In this document: piece by piece, positions 45,688-57,413 of the stretch | How positions within the stretch are numbered: position 1 is the stretch's first letter | Layout of the letters: the number at the start of each line of letters is the position of its first letter | NCBI GenBank assembly: GCA_918026815.1 | Contig: CAKJVC010000193.1 | Location: forward strand, 310,001-374,000 | DNA from: Chalara sp. BL73 | Lineage: Eukaryota; Ascomycota; Leotiomycetes; Helotiales | DNA: 64,000 bases | Direction: 5' to 3' | Position numbers and translations under genes: made by a program | The notes under the pieces: model-generated | What the model was told of the DNA's origin: nothing | Databases searched by the model: none | The model's input: only the letters and a program-made list of their open reading frames with translations

Positions 45688-47052
45688 GTTGCTATATCTG
45701 CTTGTTTTTTTTTTTTGACAAGGTATCATAGAAGCAATGCTAAGGATGAAAACTCACACTACAGCTGAGTATTTATGCTCGCCAAAAGATGTCAGGAGAT
45801 TTATGTTTCGAAACCATGGAGAATTACAGATTCTGCACCCCGCAATCATTTTGCCAGATCCTAGTCATGAAACATATTTCAAGTAAAGAAAACTTAAATC
45901 CATCATTCATTCCGCTTCGTTGCAACAAGTGCCGAATCTCATATCCACCTTGCGTCAATGATAATTCGTGGAAATTCGAAGGGCCTTTACTGGATGCCGA
46001 TCTTATGCCTGAAAGGATTTAATAACATAGTTTTTTTTTCAACAGACAGTAGCATTGTGAGGAGCTTGGATTTGCCTAATAAGTGTGACGTTCCTCTAGG
46101 CTACCTTAACGGAAGAACAATATTGCTGGACAGTACTTGCTAGTTGATGCGAGCTTCCGTATGTCATATCTTATGCACATTCGTGCTAGTACCTTAAGAT
46201 TTTCCAAAGATTGGCTACTTAAAGAGAATGATATCATATTCGCTATATTATTTTATAGATGAAAGGATCATACCCAAAGCTTGTTCATTCTGGATTAATC
46301 ATGCCAAATAGCTTAGGCTTTTGAAAGAAGCAAGCAACTCTGTTGACTATGGAATGCTCAAAATGAGGCCGAGGATCATAGGCAGCTATTCAGAGTCGCA
46401 GTGATGCCAGTCAAGTGGTAAAAGAGCAAGATGGATATCATGGTTTTGATCAGGCTGAAAACAGATAAAAGGCAAAGGTTGGCCACCAGAGTTCGAAGGT
46501 TGATCGCGGTGAGATATTTACAAAATAGGTTAGTATCAAAGATTCTTTTGCGATAGCAAATTTTTCTTGAATATCTCAATATTAGACATGTAGAGACAAC
46601 TTATTTTGAGGGACTTGGTTGATGTCAAATACATACGTGAAGTAGAGAGAGAGGTGAGAGTCCAAGTCGGGCTTGCATGTGGTCGAGTGGGTCCTACAGA
46701 GGGTTTTCTCGCCTGATATATAAGGCGACAAGCTAAGCATCCCCACGAACCTCCTTGACAATGGGATGAATAGGCATGATCGCAATGTTAAGAATACCCA
46801 TTCAAACCCCAGCTTACGTTGCGCAATCATAAGATTCTACTCTCTTATCACTAGCTATTGCTTCTGCGGAACCTATATTCACTAGACCCTAGATTGGTGG
46901 GACAGACTGCAATTCATTCGCGGTCCTAAATGGATGCATGTTATCGCAACCAGGAAATACCTATCGTGAGAGGATAGGGACCTCTTTCAACACTGTTAGT
47001 ATTTGATCGCGGGCCCGAGAATATAGGCTGCTCTCCTTTATATACGGACGAG
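45688..47052. other. intergenic
   Basis: Promoter of the GH12 gene on the left and of SPT20 on the right, with AT-rich sequence between. Only short frames lacking support. A run of 12 T lies at 45705-45716, directly upstream of the GH12 start. Confidence 0.6.
45705..45716. repeat. homopolymer run of 12 T
   Basis: Twelve T residues about 18 bases upstream of the GH12 start codon (A-run on the coding strand), probably in the leader. Confidence 0.85.
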
Positions 47053-49942
47053 ATGGCGCCGTCTGCGACAGCAGTCCACGCGCTCCCATCAAAGGTCAAA
47101 CGTCCCACCCCCGCGCATATTCAAACGAATGGCATCAATTCCTCAACATCTCCTTCCCCTTCAATCTCTGCCGGCAGACTCCCTGGCGGAGCAAAATATC
47201 CTCCAAGTGCGACTACACCTAATGGAGGAGTGGGCAGTTCAGGTGTAAGGTCTGCCAATCGATCTAAGAGGGATTTGCCTGGTCAGCTACTCGGTCGTGG
47301 TCAACGGAATAGCAGTGCTGGATTACGGTCTGCGAGTATTGCTGGAGAACTGGCAGCACCTCAAGTCTCTGGGCCTCAGCCGTACGGTTAGTACAACCTT
47401 GTCTTGTGCTTGAATATGCTGTCTAAATATACTGATCCCTACAGTCAAAACCGACGAGTATATTCTCAAGAAATACAAAGGCAACCCTCCCTCCTTGATA
47501 ATACACCTTTCTGCGACAAATTGGAAATTTCATGGACAGCCAAGTACTTTCACTTATCAGTCTCCCATGAAAGTTATGCTTGAGCATCTGAAACTTCGCA
47601 CAGTCCCTCATGATTTGGTCGAGTTCTTTGAGGAATCAAAGATCCCATTTTATGAAGGATGTCTAATTGTACAGATCTACGACCATAAATCAACGGCTCC
47701 ATCACAGGGACCAAATCGGATGAGTACTAGCAGTGGAAAAACAGTTCCTTTCTCTGTTCACAACTCCAATCAATATCTCACACCATCGTCCTACGTACCA
47801 TATCCTAAAGAAAACCAGATCTCGAAGGTCCGAAGTCTTTCTGATGTTAATAACGATGATACTAGTAAATCAAAAACTGCTGAGCAGAAGGATAAGGAGA
47901 ACATGCCGGCTCCATCAGCGCCCGGCGACGGTCAGCGACTTAAAGCCGGAATTTTACCAAAAAAGCCAAAAGTCACGACAATTGTTTTACATCCTACGCC
48001 TACAAGCAAACATGCTGATCTCGCTATCATGGCGAGCGATGCGCGATCAAGTAACTCCGATAATCGTCAAGACAATCCTTCTGTAGCCGCTGTACCTACG
48101 CCTAGTACCGCTGTTCCCCCTCCAACACCGTTAAACAGCATGGCACCGCCAGCGAAAAGACACAAAAAGCCAAAAGGAGAGCTTGATGGAAGCAATGTCC
48201 ACGCCGCGGAAGCACAAATTACTTTGTCCACTACTGCACCGCTGGTACTTGAGCCAGTGAGCAACGCCGCACAATCGGCTGCGCTGTTAGACGCTCTCGC
48301 TCACCCCATGCATTCGGAGAAGCCTCCTTCTCCCAAAACTAGAAAGAGAACCGTGGCGGAGATGGAAGCAGACGAAGCTCTTGCTGCTGATCGTCAAAAA
48401 TACATGCTACTCTTTGACGAAAGATTATCCTCTAGTGTTGCAGGCGCTAAAGGTGTGAATCCTGCTGGAGGGGATGGTCAAGCGGGCAGTGCTTCATTTG
48501 AACCTCGGTTCGAAAGATTCAAGACGATCGAGAATATTAGGAACAGTCACTTGGAGGCGGCAAAAGCAGAGGAAGCTAGGAAACATGAAACCGAGCGCAG
48601 AAACCAAGCAGAACGTGAGCGAGAGAAGCTTCACCAAGAATCGCGGAATAGAGAACAGGAGAAACTACGACGAGAGAATCTGGCTAGGCAACAAGAAGCT
48701 CATCGGCGTGCAATGGCTGCTCAAGGAGCACAACAAATTGGTAACCAAGGTTTACCGGGGCCCGTTCCTCAAACTCAAAATCAGCATTCTCATCCTCAAG
48801 GGAACGGGTTGATTGGTAATAACATCCATGGCCAACCACAACGATTCCATCAGCAGCAGGTCTCTCAAGCACAAGCGTCTTCACCAATTGTTCGTAATGG
48901 AACACCACTTAATCATTCTTCACCGAGCGTTAATAACTTGGGGAATGTTATTCCGATGCAAAACTCTACGTCGAGTATGGGAGGAAGCCCTCCACGCCCT
49001 AGTTCTGTTGTCCACCAAAACCATTCTCAAATGGGTGCTCCTGGTATGGTCGCGCAGAGAAGCCAACAGAGTCATGCTGGAACACCTCGTATGATTAATG
49101 CTACCCCAAACATGCAGTCAACTCCACTTAGTCGACCAATGCAAACTCCGAGGATGAGCCAAGCTAGTCCGCCGCAGGCCCCTATGGCACAAGTTCCCAT
49201 GCAGGCAATGAATAATGGCGTTGATCCTCAAAGGCAGCAGCTTATACAACAGCAAATGGCACAAGCTCAATTTATGCGTCCAAATATGCGCGGTGTGCCA
49301 AATCCACAACAGCCACTCATGAACGGCCAGCAAATGGCCCGAGAGCAATTTATGATGATGCAAGCTCAGGCCGCTCAACAAGGAATTCCAATGCCAAATC
49401 CAAATATGATGAATGCAAACTATGCACAGCAGTTGGCAGCTATGGGAATGCAGAGGCCACAAGGCCAGGGACAAGGTGTCATGCAACCCAATATGGGCTT
49501 TAACTCTGGTATGCCAAACAATGGAGCCAATATGCAGCAGATGCAGCAACAGATGCAGCAAATGCAACAGGCACAGCAATTTCAGAATGCTCAATTAGCA
49601 CAAGCACGACAGGCACAGATGTTTGCTCAACAGCAGGCACAGGCTCAAGCTCAAGGCCAAGGACAGGTCAGAAATGCAATGACTCCAAACCAGTCAATGC
49701 AATTGCAATTACAGCGCCATGCCCAGAGTCTTTTCCAGATGCAGTTACCTAATCTACAGAGCCAATATGGGCCAAATATACCGGACGAGGTTCTACAAAA
49801 GACGAAACAGTTGTGCCATGCAAATGCTCTCCAACAGCTCAGAGCTAATCAGCAGCAGAGAGCAGCAGTAGCTCAACAGAGAGCAATGGCTGCAAACGGT
49901 ATGCAGAATGGTGTGGGTATGCCAGGGCAGCAAGGAATGTAA
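47053..49942 (+). CDS. spt20: SPT20 subunit of the SAGA co-activator complex
   Basis: Two exons (47053-47386, 47445-49942) give about 943 aa; the 58-nt intron is phase 1. The Spt20 domain begins just after the junction: [20 protein letters not shown], followed by [19 protein letters not shown] and [20 protein letters not shown], ending with [10 protein letters not shown]. Downstream is a region with [19 protein letters not shown], a highly charged helix with many Glu/Arg/Gln (about 480-550), then a long Gln/Asn/Met/Pro-rich tail that is surely disordered. In yeast Spt20 keeps SAGA together and links it to TBP-related functions. The extended Q-rich tail is normal for filamentous ascomycetes. 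Start chosen as the first [15 protein letters not shown]. Confidence 0.92.
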
Positions 49943-50672
49943 TCAAGGGTCACGGAGTTTGGAGCATGTATACAGTATTATCCTCTATTCATGGGTTAGG
50001 GTGATCTGTAGGAGTTATATATATATGGGGAGGCGTATGGATGACGATGATACGTGAATCACGAAATCGGAGCCGTCGCACAGTAGACTGTGGTATGCAT
50101 CTGTTTGTACGGGATTTTTTGCGGGCGCGTGGCAGAATTTACGGTTCAGTAGATACCAATGGCAAGGCGCTGTTATTTAGGCTTCTTTCTTAATTTATCT
50201 CAGCCCTGGAATAGCTATATTTAAATTTCATGCTGCACTGATAGAATTTCTGAAGCTCTCTTAACGCCATATGCCATTTCAAGGTTCTACTACTAGACTA
50301 TTCCACAAAAACCAATGTAGACTGCTGCTCGAGACTAGACATACCCCCTCGGTAAGAAATATCGAGCTTGAGGAAGAACAGTTATCAAGATCATTGACAC
50401 TCCAATTAGTAATATTGTCTTCATCAACTCCTACGAGACCGAAACTCAGAGTTGCTAGCCATACAGTGTCCAGCGATCTTCGAAACGACCATGCTCAAAT
50501 TTCTACCATGGTGATAAAAGCTCGCCGTTTCTTTGTCTATCTCACTAGGTCGCCATATGCAACCCTTCGCCCAAACGAGTAAGCTATCCGATGTCATCTG
50601 AAGAAAGCCAATGGGTATATCCTTCAAACTCGTGCCTTCTCCCTTGTACTCAACTTCCCCGCATCTCTCGGA
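49943..50672. other. intergenic
   Basis: Convergent 3' flanks of SPT20 and of the secreted-protein gene. A plus-strand frame at 50271-50582 is open but has no support. Confidence 0.6.
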
Positions 50673-51690
50673 CTATTTTGGTCCATTGAAAAGCACATTG
50701 GCATATGAACAGGTTACGCTGGTGCCAGATACGGAAGATGAGGTGCCCGTCACGGTGTACCCAAAGGAACCTGTCATCGTGAAGCTACTTCTGTCAGACA
50801 CCCTTTACATCAGTGAGAGTTAAGAAGAACGAACGCGTTCCCGCACCATGCGGTAGAAGTGGTGATAGCAGTGATCTGGAGATTAGACCATTGGATCGAG
50901 CCAAAATCCCAGGTGGCTCCTTCTTGGAGCTCAATTGCGAGGACGGCCTAGGTATATTAGTCTCATTTTCTTAGATTGACGACAAGGCGGGGTTATGATA
51001 CTTTGTCTATGAGGCCGACACCTGGATATGTGTGAGCGGATTTGAGAGAAGGAGAGAAGAATGAGGGATGAGAACTTACTGAAGCTGTCGGAATATGAAG
51101 CGCTTTGAGACACCGAACCAGAGATGGTGTATGTATTTGTCCATAGTTGACTGATGGTGTTGTAGGACATCGTGCTCACGATCTTGTCTCCGGGTTGAAC
51201 TATTCATATTAATCTTGGTATCTAATTGCTGGGTAAGCCTGCCGACCTTTGACAGCGGGATATTCAACATTAGGACTGTGTGTCGCTGTCAGCTTTATTT
51301 ATCCGATCTTACACTTCCCTGACTCTCCGACCATGAGAGGGGAAAACGTACTTGCAGCAATACTCAATGAAAAACTGCCATGTTCCAGGTGATTTTGAGT
51401 CCGCGATCACGTTCTGGTAGACGAAATTGTTGGCTGAATTTTGTAGGCCTGGCCAGACAGCGTGAAAGCCTTTTCCAGTGGATACCTTTGGGACGATAAC
51501 CGTGCTCGTGATCTGATTGATGTCAGGCACGAATTTTGAGGGTGAAAGGCGCTCAGAGTACCTTTGTGATCAACACCCCAGGCTGGAACCACATCGCATA
51601 CGCTGCATTTTGTGCATTTGCAACGCTGTGCAGGAAGCAAAGATAGAGTAACCCTACAAGGAGGGCGAGGTTGTGATTTGTGCTTAGCAT
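50673..51690 (-). CDS. secreted protein of unrecognised family, seven exons
   Basis: Exons 51690-51562, 51512-51352, 51275-51247, 51199-51080, 51021-51002, 50947-50847 and 50802-50673 splice to about 186 aa, each junction in frame. The start MLSTNHNLALLVGLLYLCFL with AQNAAYAMW is a signal peptide. The mature part reads FQPGVLITK, then KGFHAVWPGLQNSANNFVYQ, SPGTWQFFIEYCC, YNTISQLWTNTYTISGS, LAIELQEGATWDFGSIQWSN and a Ser/Thr-rich end with CSYANVLFNGPK. The pattern (alternating hydrophobic strands, many Trp and Ser/Thr) suggests an extracellular beta-sandwich, perhaps lectin-like, but this is inference. Similar uncharacterised secreted proteins occur in plant-associated fungi, to my general knowledge. 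The first acceptor could differ, which would add six residues (VPDINQ). Confidence 0.78.
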
Positions 51691-52900
51691 TGATGATACT
51701 TTGCTCGGTTTCGGTAGGACAGCTTTCTTGTTGTCACTCTTCTGGGATAGTGAACAGATAATGAAGGAGGGTATAATGTCGAGGTCTTATAAAATCATCG
51801 CAAAATACAACAGTCTTGGATGGGTTGAACAGGTCGTGCTAGAACGTATTCAGAAAGAACGAATGAATCTCAGGTTGACGACTGAAGGAGTAGGAACTTC
51901 GCCGATTGGGTGGCGTCTGGCTTTATTGGTTTGTGCAATGTATCGCACCCATTTTCTTGGGTCGGTGTGAAGTTGATATGTCTGCTACATCTATAGCCCG
52001 GGTCGGATGAACACGCGCCGCTGTCTCCGTCCTGCTGGGTTGGCGTATACAAGTGCTCAAATCAAGATCTTTGAAAAGCGCATGCTATGACTCTTGGAAA
52101 GCCCCAACTATCATAAAATAAACCTAAAGCCGGCTCAATTGAACTGGCGGAATCTTAGGGGCGTTGGCGAGATATTTTATTCCCTGCGGTGTTTTTACTT
52201 TTGTTTGAGTAGCATTGCCGAACAGGCATGGGATATATTGGAGTATTGATGCAACTGGCGAGGCTTAATCTAGAAATCCTGGAACATTCATATAGCCGAA
52301 GCAGCCTTGCACGAATCTGACCCGATTCGATACGCGGACCCTTTTGCTATCCAAACAATAGTTGTATTTTTTAGATCGTATCAGAACCTGGCACTTGAAA
52401 AGCGGGAAGTAAATCTCCAGACTGTTCCTAAATATAGACGTGCCGTCCCGCACGTGCTCTACCCGCGGGGATCGCTCGGTTGAATTAAAAGGGCTCTGAG
52501 AGCCGGCTTTATCCTTTATCCGAAGTAGCGATGTAACTTTCGACTTTAGCCTCAAAAAAAGATCTAGATAGAATATTTGCATTTCTATAGCAGTCTGCAT
52601 CCACACACTGCAGATATCTCACTTTTGAAATCCTGCGGGATAGCTTCGTACCTACATTAGTCTAGAACGGCTGGCTAAGCGAGCCCCTAATTTTCAGTGT
52701 GCTTATCTAAAGCTGAGAAGCTAAAATCGACCCCAAAGGACAGAATTGTCATGGCTGAGACTCAGCGCAGTTGGATGATTCAAGCGGGCTCTAATATTAA
52801 AGGAAGGGTAGAGCCTATGCACATATTATACTTCTAGAAATGCCCGACATCGAATGCCAAACTACTCGTACAATTGAGTTGAGTAAAAGACGTCCACTAT
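51691..52900. other. intergenic
   Basis: Upstream region of the secreted-protein gene and 3' flank of YME2. No supported gene; frames are short and on both strands. Confidence 0.6.
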
Positions 52901-55767
52901 TTACATATCGGTAGCCAAGACCTATTGTATTGTGTCAGTTTTATCGCGAGCGGCACGTAGTCAGAGATAAGTTTTATCTCACCTTCTTTAGAACTCCCAT
53001 TTCCTTTTCCCATGCCTCTACCTTCACCTGACTAGCAGCAAGCTTTCCAAGTAGGTACTGAATTCTGGGTCCCACTTCAGCAGGCTGCTTCGGTAAGGCA
53101 CCAAGCACATTTAGCTCTGCCTCGTACTTATCAATGCTTTTCGTTTCGATCTTCGTCAACTCAGTAAGGACTAGATAGACTCAGAAGTTAGCCACCATTA
53201 CTTATGTTGACATGCACAGAGCGCAAACAAATAGTAAGATGCTAAAATGACGAAATTTTGACACCCACTCGCTAAATCAAGTCGACTTTTCAAGACATGG
53301 TCTTCAGCTAGCATCTTAAATGCGGCGTGATAAATTGGCCTTCCTGGATGGATGGTTTGAGGCCGGCCCTTGTAGGTTTTAATGCTGACTATGGAGGATC
53401 AGCTACCGTTTGCCAATATACTCAAAACAAAAAGCAAATCAGTCTACATTTGACTTACTCAGCTCTGCTGCTGACAGGGCTTCGAGGACAGCCTCTCCGC
53501 TTGATGCCGAAGGCGACAATGAAGATGAGAACGTGTTAGAAAGCAGAACCTCATTGTAGCGTAGCTTTTCGCTTTCTGCCAAATACTTGATCAGGTACCA
53601 CGCCTGTTCAGTAGACCATTTAAGATCCGACTTTCCTATAGTTAGTAGATACATCTTGAGGATTTCGGAGGCACTCTGGTCAATGATTTCTGCGACGGCG
53701 CGCCTAGGTGTCTGCCCGGTCTTCAGTCTCCGGGCGAAGAATTCTAAATCCGTCAATCGACCTCCGAGAGTCTCAATGCAATCATCCAGCTCAATCAGAT
53801 CCTGCCGCTTCTGACTTGCCGTAAGCGTCTTCTCGTCATCGTTTATGGCTGGAATCTCATCATCCGAATCCAGGTGTGTAATAACAAACTTTTTAGCAAC
53901 TTTAGGTGTAACTAGAGGCGATGTTGGCTTGGCTATGGAAAAAATTGATAGTTAAGACAGATTTACTTACTATCTCCGAGAGAAATTTGTCTAAAGACCC
54001 TGTCAGGTAGCGCTTTACTCAGTGACTTCGAGTAACTTATATCATTGGTTAGGAATATCACATGAGCGATATTTGAGGTGGTAAGCGTGGCAGCCCATTC
54101 TCCAATCTTATCATATACAACACTACTTTCATCATTCTTGTGTAGAAAGTTATCAATGACAACCACAGGTCGGCACTCTGGGTGAGCTTCGAGCCAATCA
54201 TCCTCGCTGAGTTGAGCATCTTTATCGTCTTTGTGGCGATGAGAAAGGGCGACTTGTTTCAGCGCAGTGGTCGTATTTTGCCAAATCTTAGCAAGCTGAC
54301 TATCGAGTGTTTCTGAAAACCCAGATTTGACCCCTATTGTTCCCTGAGCAGCGAGGTCAATCAAACTACTGATCGAGTTCATCCAGGAGAAAACTGGCCA
54401 ATATCCAACATTGGCAGCTGCGGCAGAGATTGTAGCGGAGTCGCCCCTGGCTTCTTGAATTAGCTTGCAGTCTATTACTAGAGTGTTCTTCCGGTCTTTC
54501 AGAGCTTGGTCAAGAATGAGCTCTTTCTTCCCCGATCCGCGAGGCCCCTGAACAATGATGAAGGTATCTGCAGTCTCTATCAACCAGGTCCGCAGTTGAT
54601 CGACAACAGTCTTTCGATCATCCCATATGGCAGATAGACTGACGTCTTCCGATTTCCGATGACGCCTTGCCATATCTAGGAAATCCGTAGCTTGAGCTCG
54701 AAACCATTTATAAATCACATTGTCCTTAAAATTAAAGGCCTGGTCAATCTTTGCCTTGATGAAGAAAGTCCTTATGGGATCAAAAACTGCCACAGTGAAT
54801 GTCGCAACTAGGGCAGCAACTGCAGGTATCACAACTCTTGGATGATTAACAAGCCAATCCTTGATCCAGTTTGACTTCACCTTCTTCTCATACGAAAGCC
54901 TTAGAAGCGTCCCAGCTTTTCCGCCACCTAATTCTTCGCCCACCTTGAAGCCATGCAGGCAATTTCGTGCCATAATCGCATGCCTCATACGGGCGAAGTC
55001 CAGGTAGGCAAATCTAGGTAACACCTTGGAGTCATATGGTTGCGACGAAACTTCAGCGAGCTTGCCATATTTTCTAAAGATGCTATACAGTGTTTCCTGT
55101 GATAATTCCGCTGCTTCTCCACCAGGAGCTGTGGGTACGAACTCGACCTTGATCCGAGAACTGGGGAACCTGTAAAGGTCCTCAAGCCAGGGTCTGCCAA
55201 TTACCAGACTCGTCCTCACTCGCTGAAACGGCGAGAACCAAGGTTTGATGGGATTTTGCGCCAGATGTTCTGAGACTTGTCTTTCGATATCTTTTGCAGA
55301 CACATCGGCACTGTGAGAAAATTTAATAAAAGCGCCGCCATCCTTGAGCCGGGGGAGGATTTCCGTAACTTCTAATGGCGCGCCTTTTGGTATGGACCTC
55401 TTTACCATATTCAAAGTCTCATACGATGAGAGTGTCTGAGAATTGAACCGCGTTAGGAGATCTGGCAAACTACTTCGATCGACATGCCATGGTATTCGAA
55501 GCAACCAGTTCAACTTCAAGGGAAACAAATTGTCGATGAATAGAATACCCTCATTTGGTGCTGCAGAAATGTGCCCAGTTGCATTTTCCCCAGCTTGGGC
55601 CATCAACCTATATATCTCATTATCAAATAGACTCAAGCAGTACAAATCGATCATGTTACTAACCTTCTAAAGCCACTTTTTATTCGCCAAGCACCAAAGT
55701 CTTGCCTTATCCTCACCGTCCCCAGTGCTGGCAAGCTCGTCGGGTTAAAATAGACACGTCTACTCAT
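52901..55767 (-). CDS. yme2: YME2, mitochondrial inner-membrane protein with RRM and P-loop domain
   Basis: Six exons give about 847 aa: 55767-55664, 55607-53971, 53932-53459, 53388-53269, 53170-52983 and 52921-52901. The start MSRRVYFNPTSLPALGTVRI is a mitochondrial presequence. An RRM spans about 187-274 (SSRIKVEFVPTAPGG, FRKYGKLAEV), a transmembrane helix about 293-310 (VVIPAVAALVATFTVAVF), and the P-loop is QGPRGSGKKELI at about 388-399. The C-terminal half, ELISIKTYKGRPQTIHPGRP and ILTELTKIETKSIDKYEAEL, matches fungal Yme2 closely. Yeast Yme2/Rna12 affects mtDNA escape and nucleoid structure. The second intron (53933-53970) is only 38 nt but has clear GTAAGT, CTTAAC and TAG. Start codons of this gene and of the EMI1-like gene are about 314 bases apart, divergent. 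Confidence 0.95.
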
Positions 55768-56081
55768 GATTCATATCTCATAACTTCATGACCTGGTGTG
55801 CTCATAATGTGCAGATGTAGCAATCCCAAATTAAGTGAGAGGACGGACGTCATTGAAGCGGGTAAGGTAAGCTTCCAGCCCTCTTATCTTGGAACAGGGT
55901 TTCCTGCAAGGTTCATGGCAACCCTGGTACAAACATTATTGTGCAGGGGTCACGTTTTCAGGTTATTAAGTATAAGGAAGTGTCTATATTACAAGCACTT
56001 GGCAGTTATTTTGGATGAGAATTATCAGATTTAGCCTCATCGACCTCAATTGAAGGCTTTATACATCCAACAGCCTTCATA
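55768..56081. promoter_or_regulatory. shared upstream region of divergent yme2 and EMI1-like genes
   Basis: A 314-base gap between divergent start codons of two genes for mitochondrial proteins. No motif stands out. Confidence 0.4.
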
Positions 56082-56816
56082 ATGGTTTGGCCCTTCTCGA
56101 ATGCAGCAGAAAAAATTGCTCCAAAAAGCTCACCACCTCCACTTTCCCAGTCAACACAGTCAACATCACCACAGCCCGAGAATATCCCCTCAAGCCCCTT
56201 AAACCGCGACGAAATAGCGGAGAAAGAGCTGCAATCCTTCCTCCAAGAAGTAAGCGCAGAAACCACACCCAGCAGCTCGAAATACTCACGGAAACCCAAA
56301 TCCGCTCCTCCACAGCCCAAAACAACCTCCACCACTATCTCCCCCTCTCAAACCACCTCTAATCATGAACCACTCTCTGAACGACTCCTACCGACAACCA
56401 TGTCCTGCCGCGACGCCTTCGACGCCGCCTTCTATTGCAACTCATTAGGTGGCCAGTTCAACAATCTATACAGGTATGGCGAGGCACGCTCGTGTTCGGA
56501 GCACTGGAACGATTTCTGGTTCTGCATGCGGACACGGACGTGGAGCGCGGCGGAGAAGGCGGAGGCTATACGCGGTCGGTATAGGGAGAAGGAACGTGTC
56601 AAGTATGGGGATGTGAGGGGAGAGGATGGGAAGAGGGTATTGGGAAGGAGTAGCGAGGATGTGTGGAAAAGCAGGGAGGACACGGTGAGCGAGGGGAGTG
56701 TGTGGAGTAAGCCGGTGGAGGCGTGGAGGTTTGGAACAGATGAGGAGTGGAATCGCGGGATTAGGGAATATAGGAAAGCGTTGCAGGAACAGGATCCGAA
56801 GGGGAGGTTAGGATGA
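56082..56816 (+). CDS. emi1: EMI1-like twin CX9C protein (DUF3128)
   Basis: Single exon, 244 aa. The first ~105 residues are Ser/Pro/Thr-rich and variable (MVWPFSNAAEKIAPKSSPPP). The conserved core is MSCRDAFDAAFYCN and ARSCSEHWNDFWFCMRTR, giving two exact CX9C pairs (C109/C119 and C138/C148), the hallmark of intermembrane-space proteins imported by Mia40. A basic, Arg/Glu-rich tail follows, with VWSKPVEAWRFGTDEEWNRG. S. cerevisiae Emi1, the namesake, is needed for transcriptional induction of the meiotic regulator IME1, with paralogue Emi2; DUF3128 also includes assembly-factor-like proteins. Whether this orthologue has a meiotic role is unknown. Neighbour YME2 is also mitochondrial. Confidence 0.85.
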   Translation: MVWPFSNAAEKIAPKSSPPPLSQSTQSTSPQPENIPSSPLNRDEIAEKELQSFLQEVSAETTPSSSKYSRKPKSAPPQPKTTSTTISPSQTTSNHEPLSERLLPTTMSCRDAFDAAFYCNSLGGQFNNLYRYGEARSCSEHWNDFWFCMRTRTWSAAEKAEAIRGRYREKERVKYGDVRGEDGKRVLGRSSEDVWKSREDTVSEGSVWSKPVEAWRFGTDEEWNRGIREYRKALQEQDPKGRLG

Positions 56817-57413
56817 GGCTCATGGGTAGCTGGGCATGGAGCTCTGTATAATATGGGTTTGTAAAATGGATAGGGGAAAAGGCAGCATCGCATCTCCTCG
56901 TTATGGAAGTAGTATACAGAAGAAGTATCGTCACGGATGAAAGGACCATGAATCTATGATACCCTATGACTATAGAAGTATAACATTTGACGTCCAATAT
57001 CATATGCACACCATCTCCTCTTATATCTATGCTGACGAGGCAAGTTTCAAGAGAAATGCAGTATTTACCTTGAACAACTTCTACGTAGCATTATCTAATA
57101 CGAGCAACTACATTGATAGTATCCTTGTACTACATACCTCCATTTAGAAGCCAGGCCAATAGCAAAAACTTTGTACTTCAGGCAAAGAACAAGAGCTAAA
57201 AGTTGTAGGCGATGGGTAAGGAAATTGATTATAATCTGCGTAATATGATAATTGCTTGGTCAAACCCGCCAGCAGACTGAAATTATCAACTTCCAGCAAG
57301 ATCTGGTATCCCTTTCGCCAGAAACCCGTATGTTTTCCCTTCCATGCGATTAACCCTCCCCAACTCCCAGTGGAAAGCCACAATATGTTAATATCTCTGT
57401 TTATTGCAGCCCG
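56817..57413. other. intergenic
   Basis: Convergent 3' flanks of the EMI1-like and pyrG genes. AT-rich from about 56930, with no supported gene. Confidence 0.6.

Noticed and set aside
49118..49594. 158-codon minus-strand frame opposite SPT20
   Set aside because: Antisense of a Gln/Met-rich repeat, giving a Leu/His/Cys translation of low complexity.
50611..50823. Plus-strand 70-codon frame
   Set aside because: It is antisense to the last exon of the secreted-protein gene, which has a full splice-consistent model.
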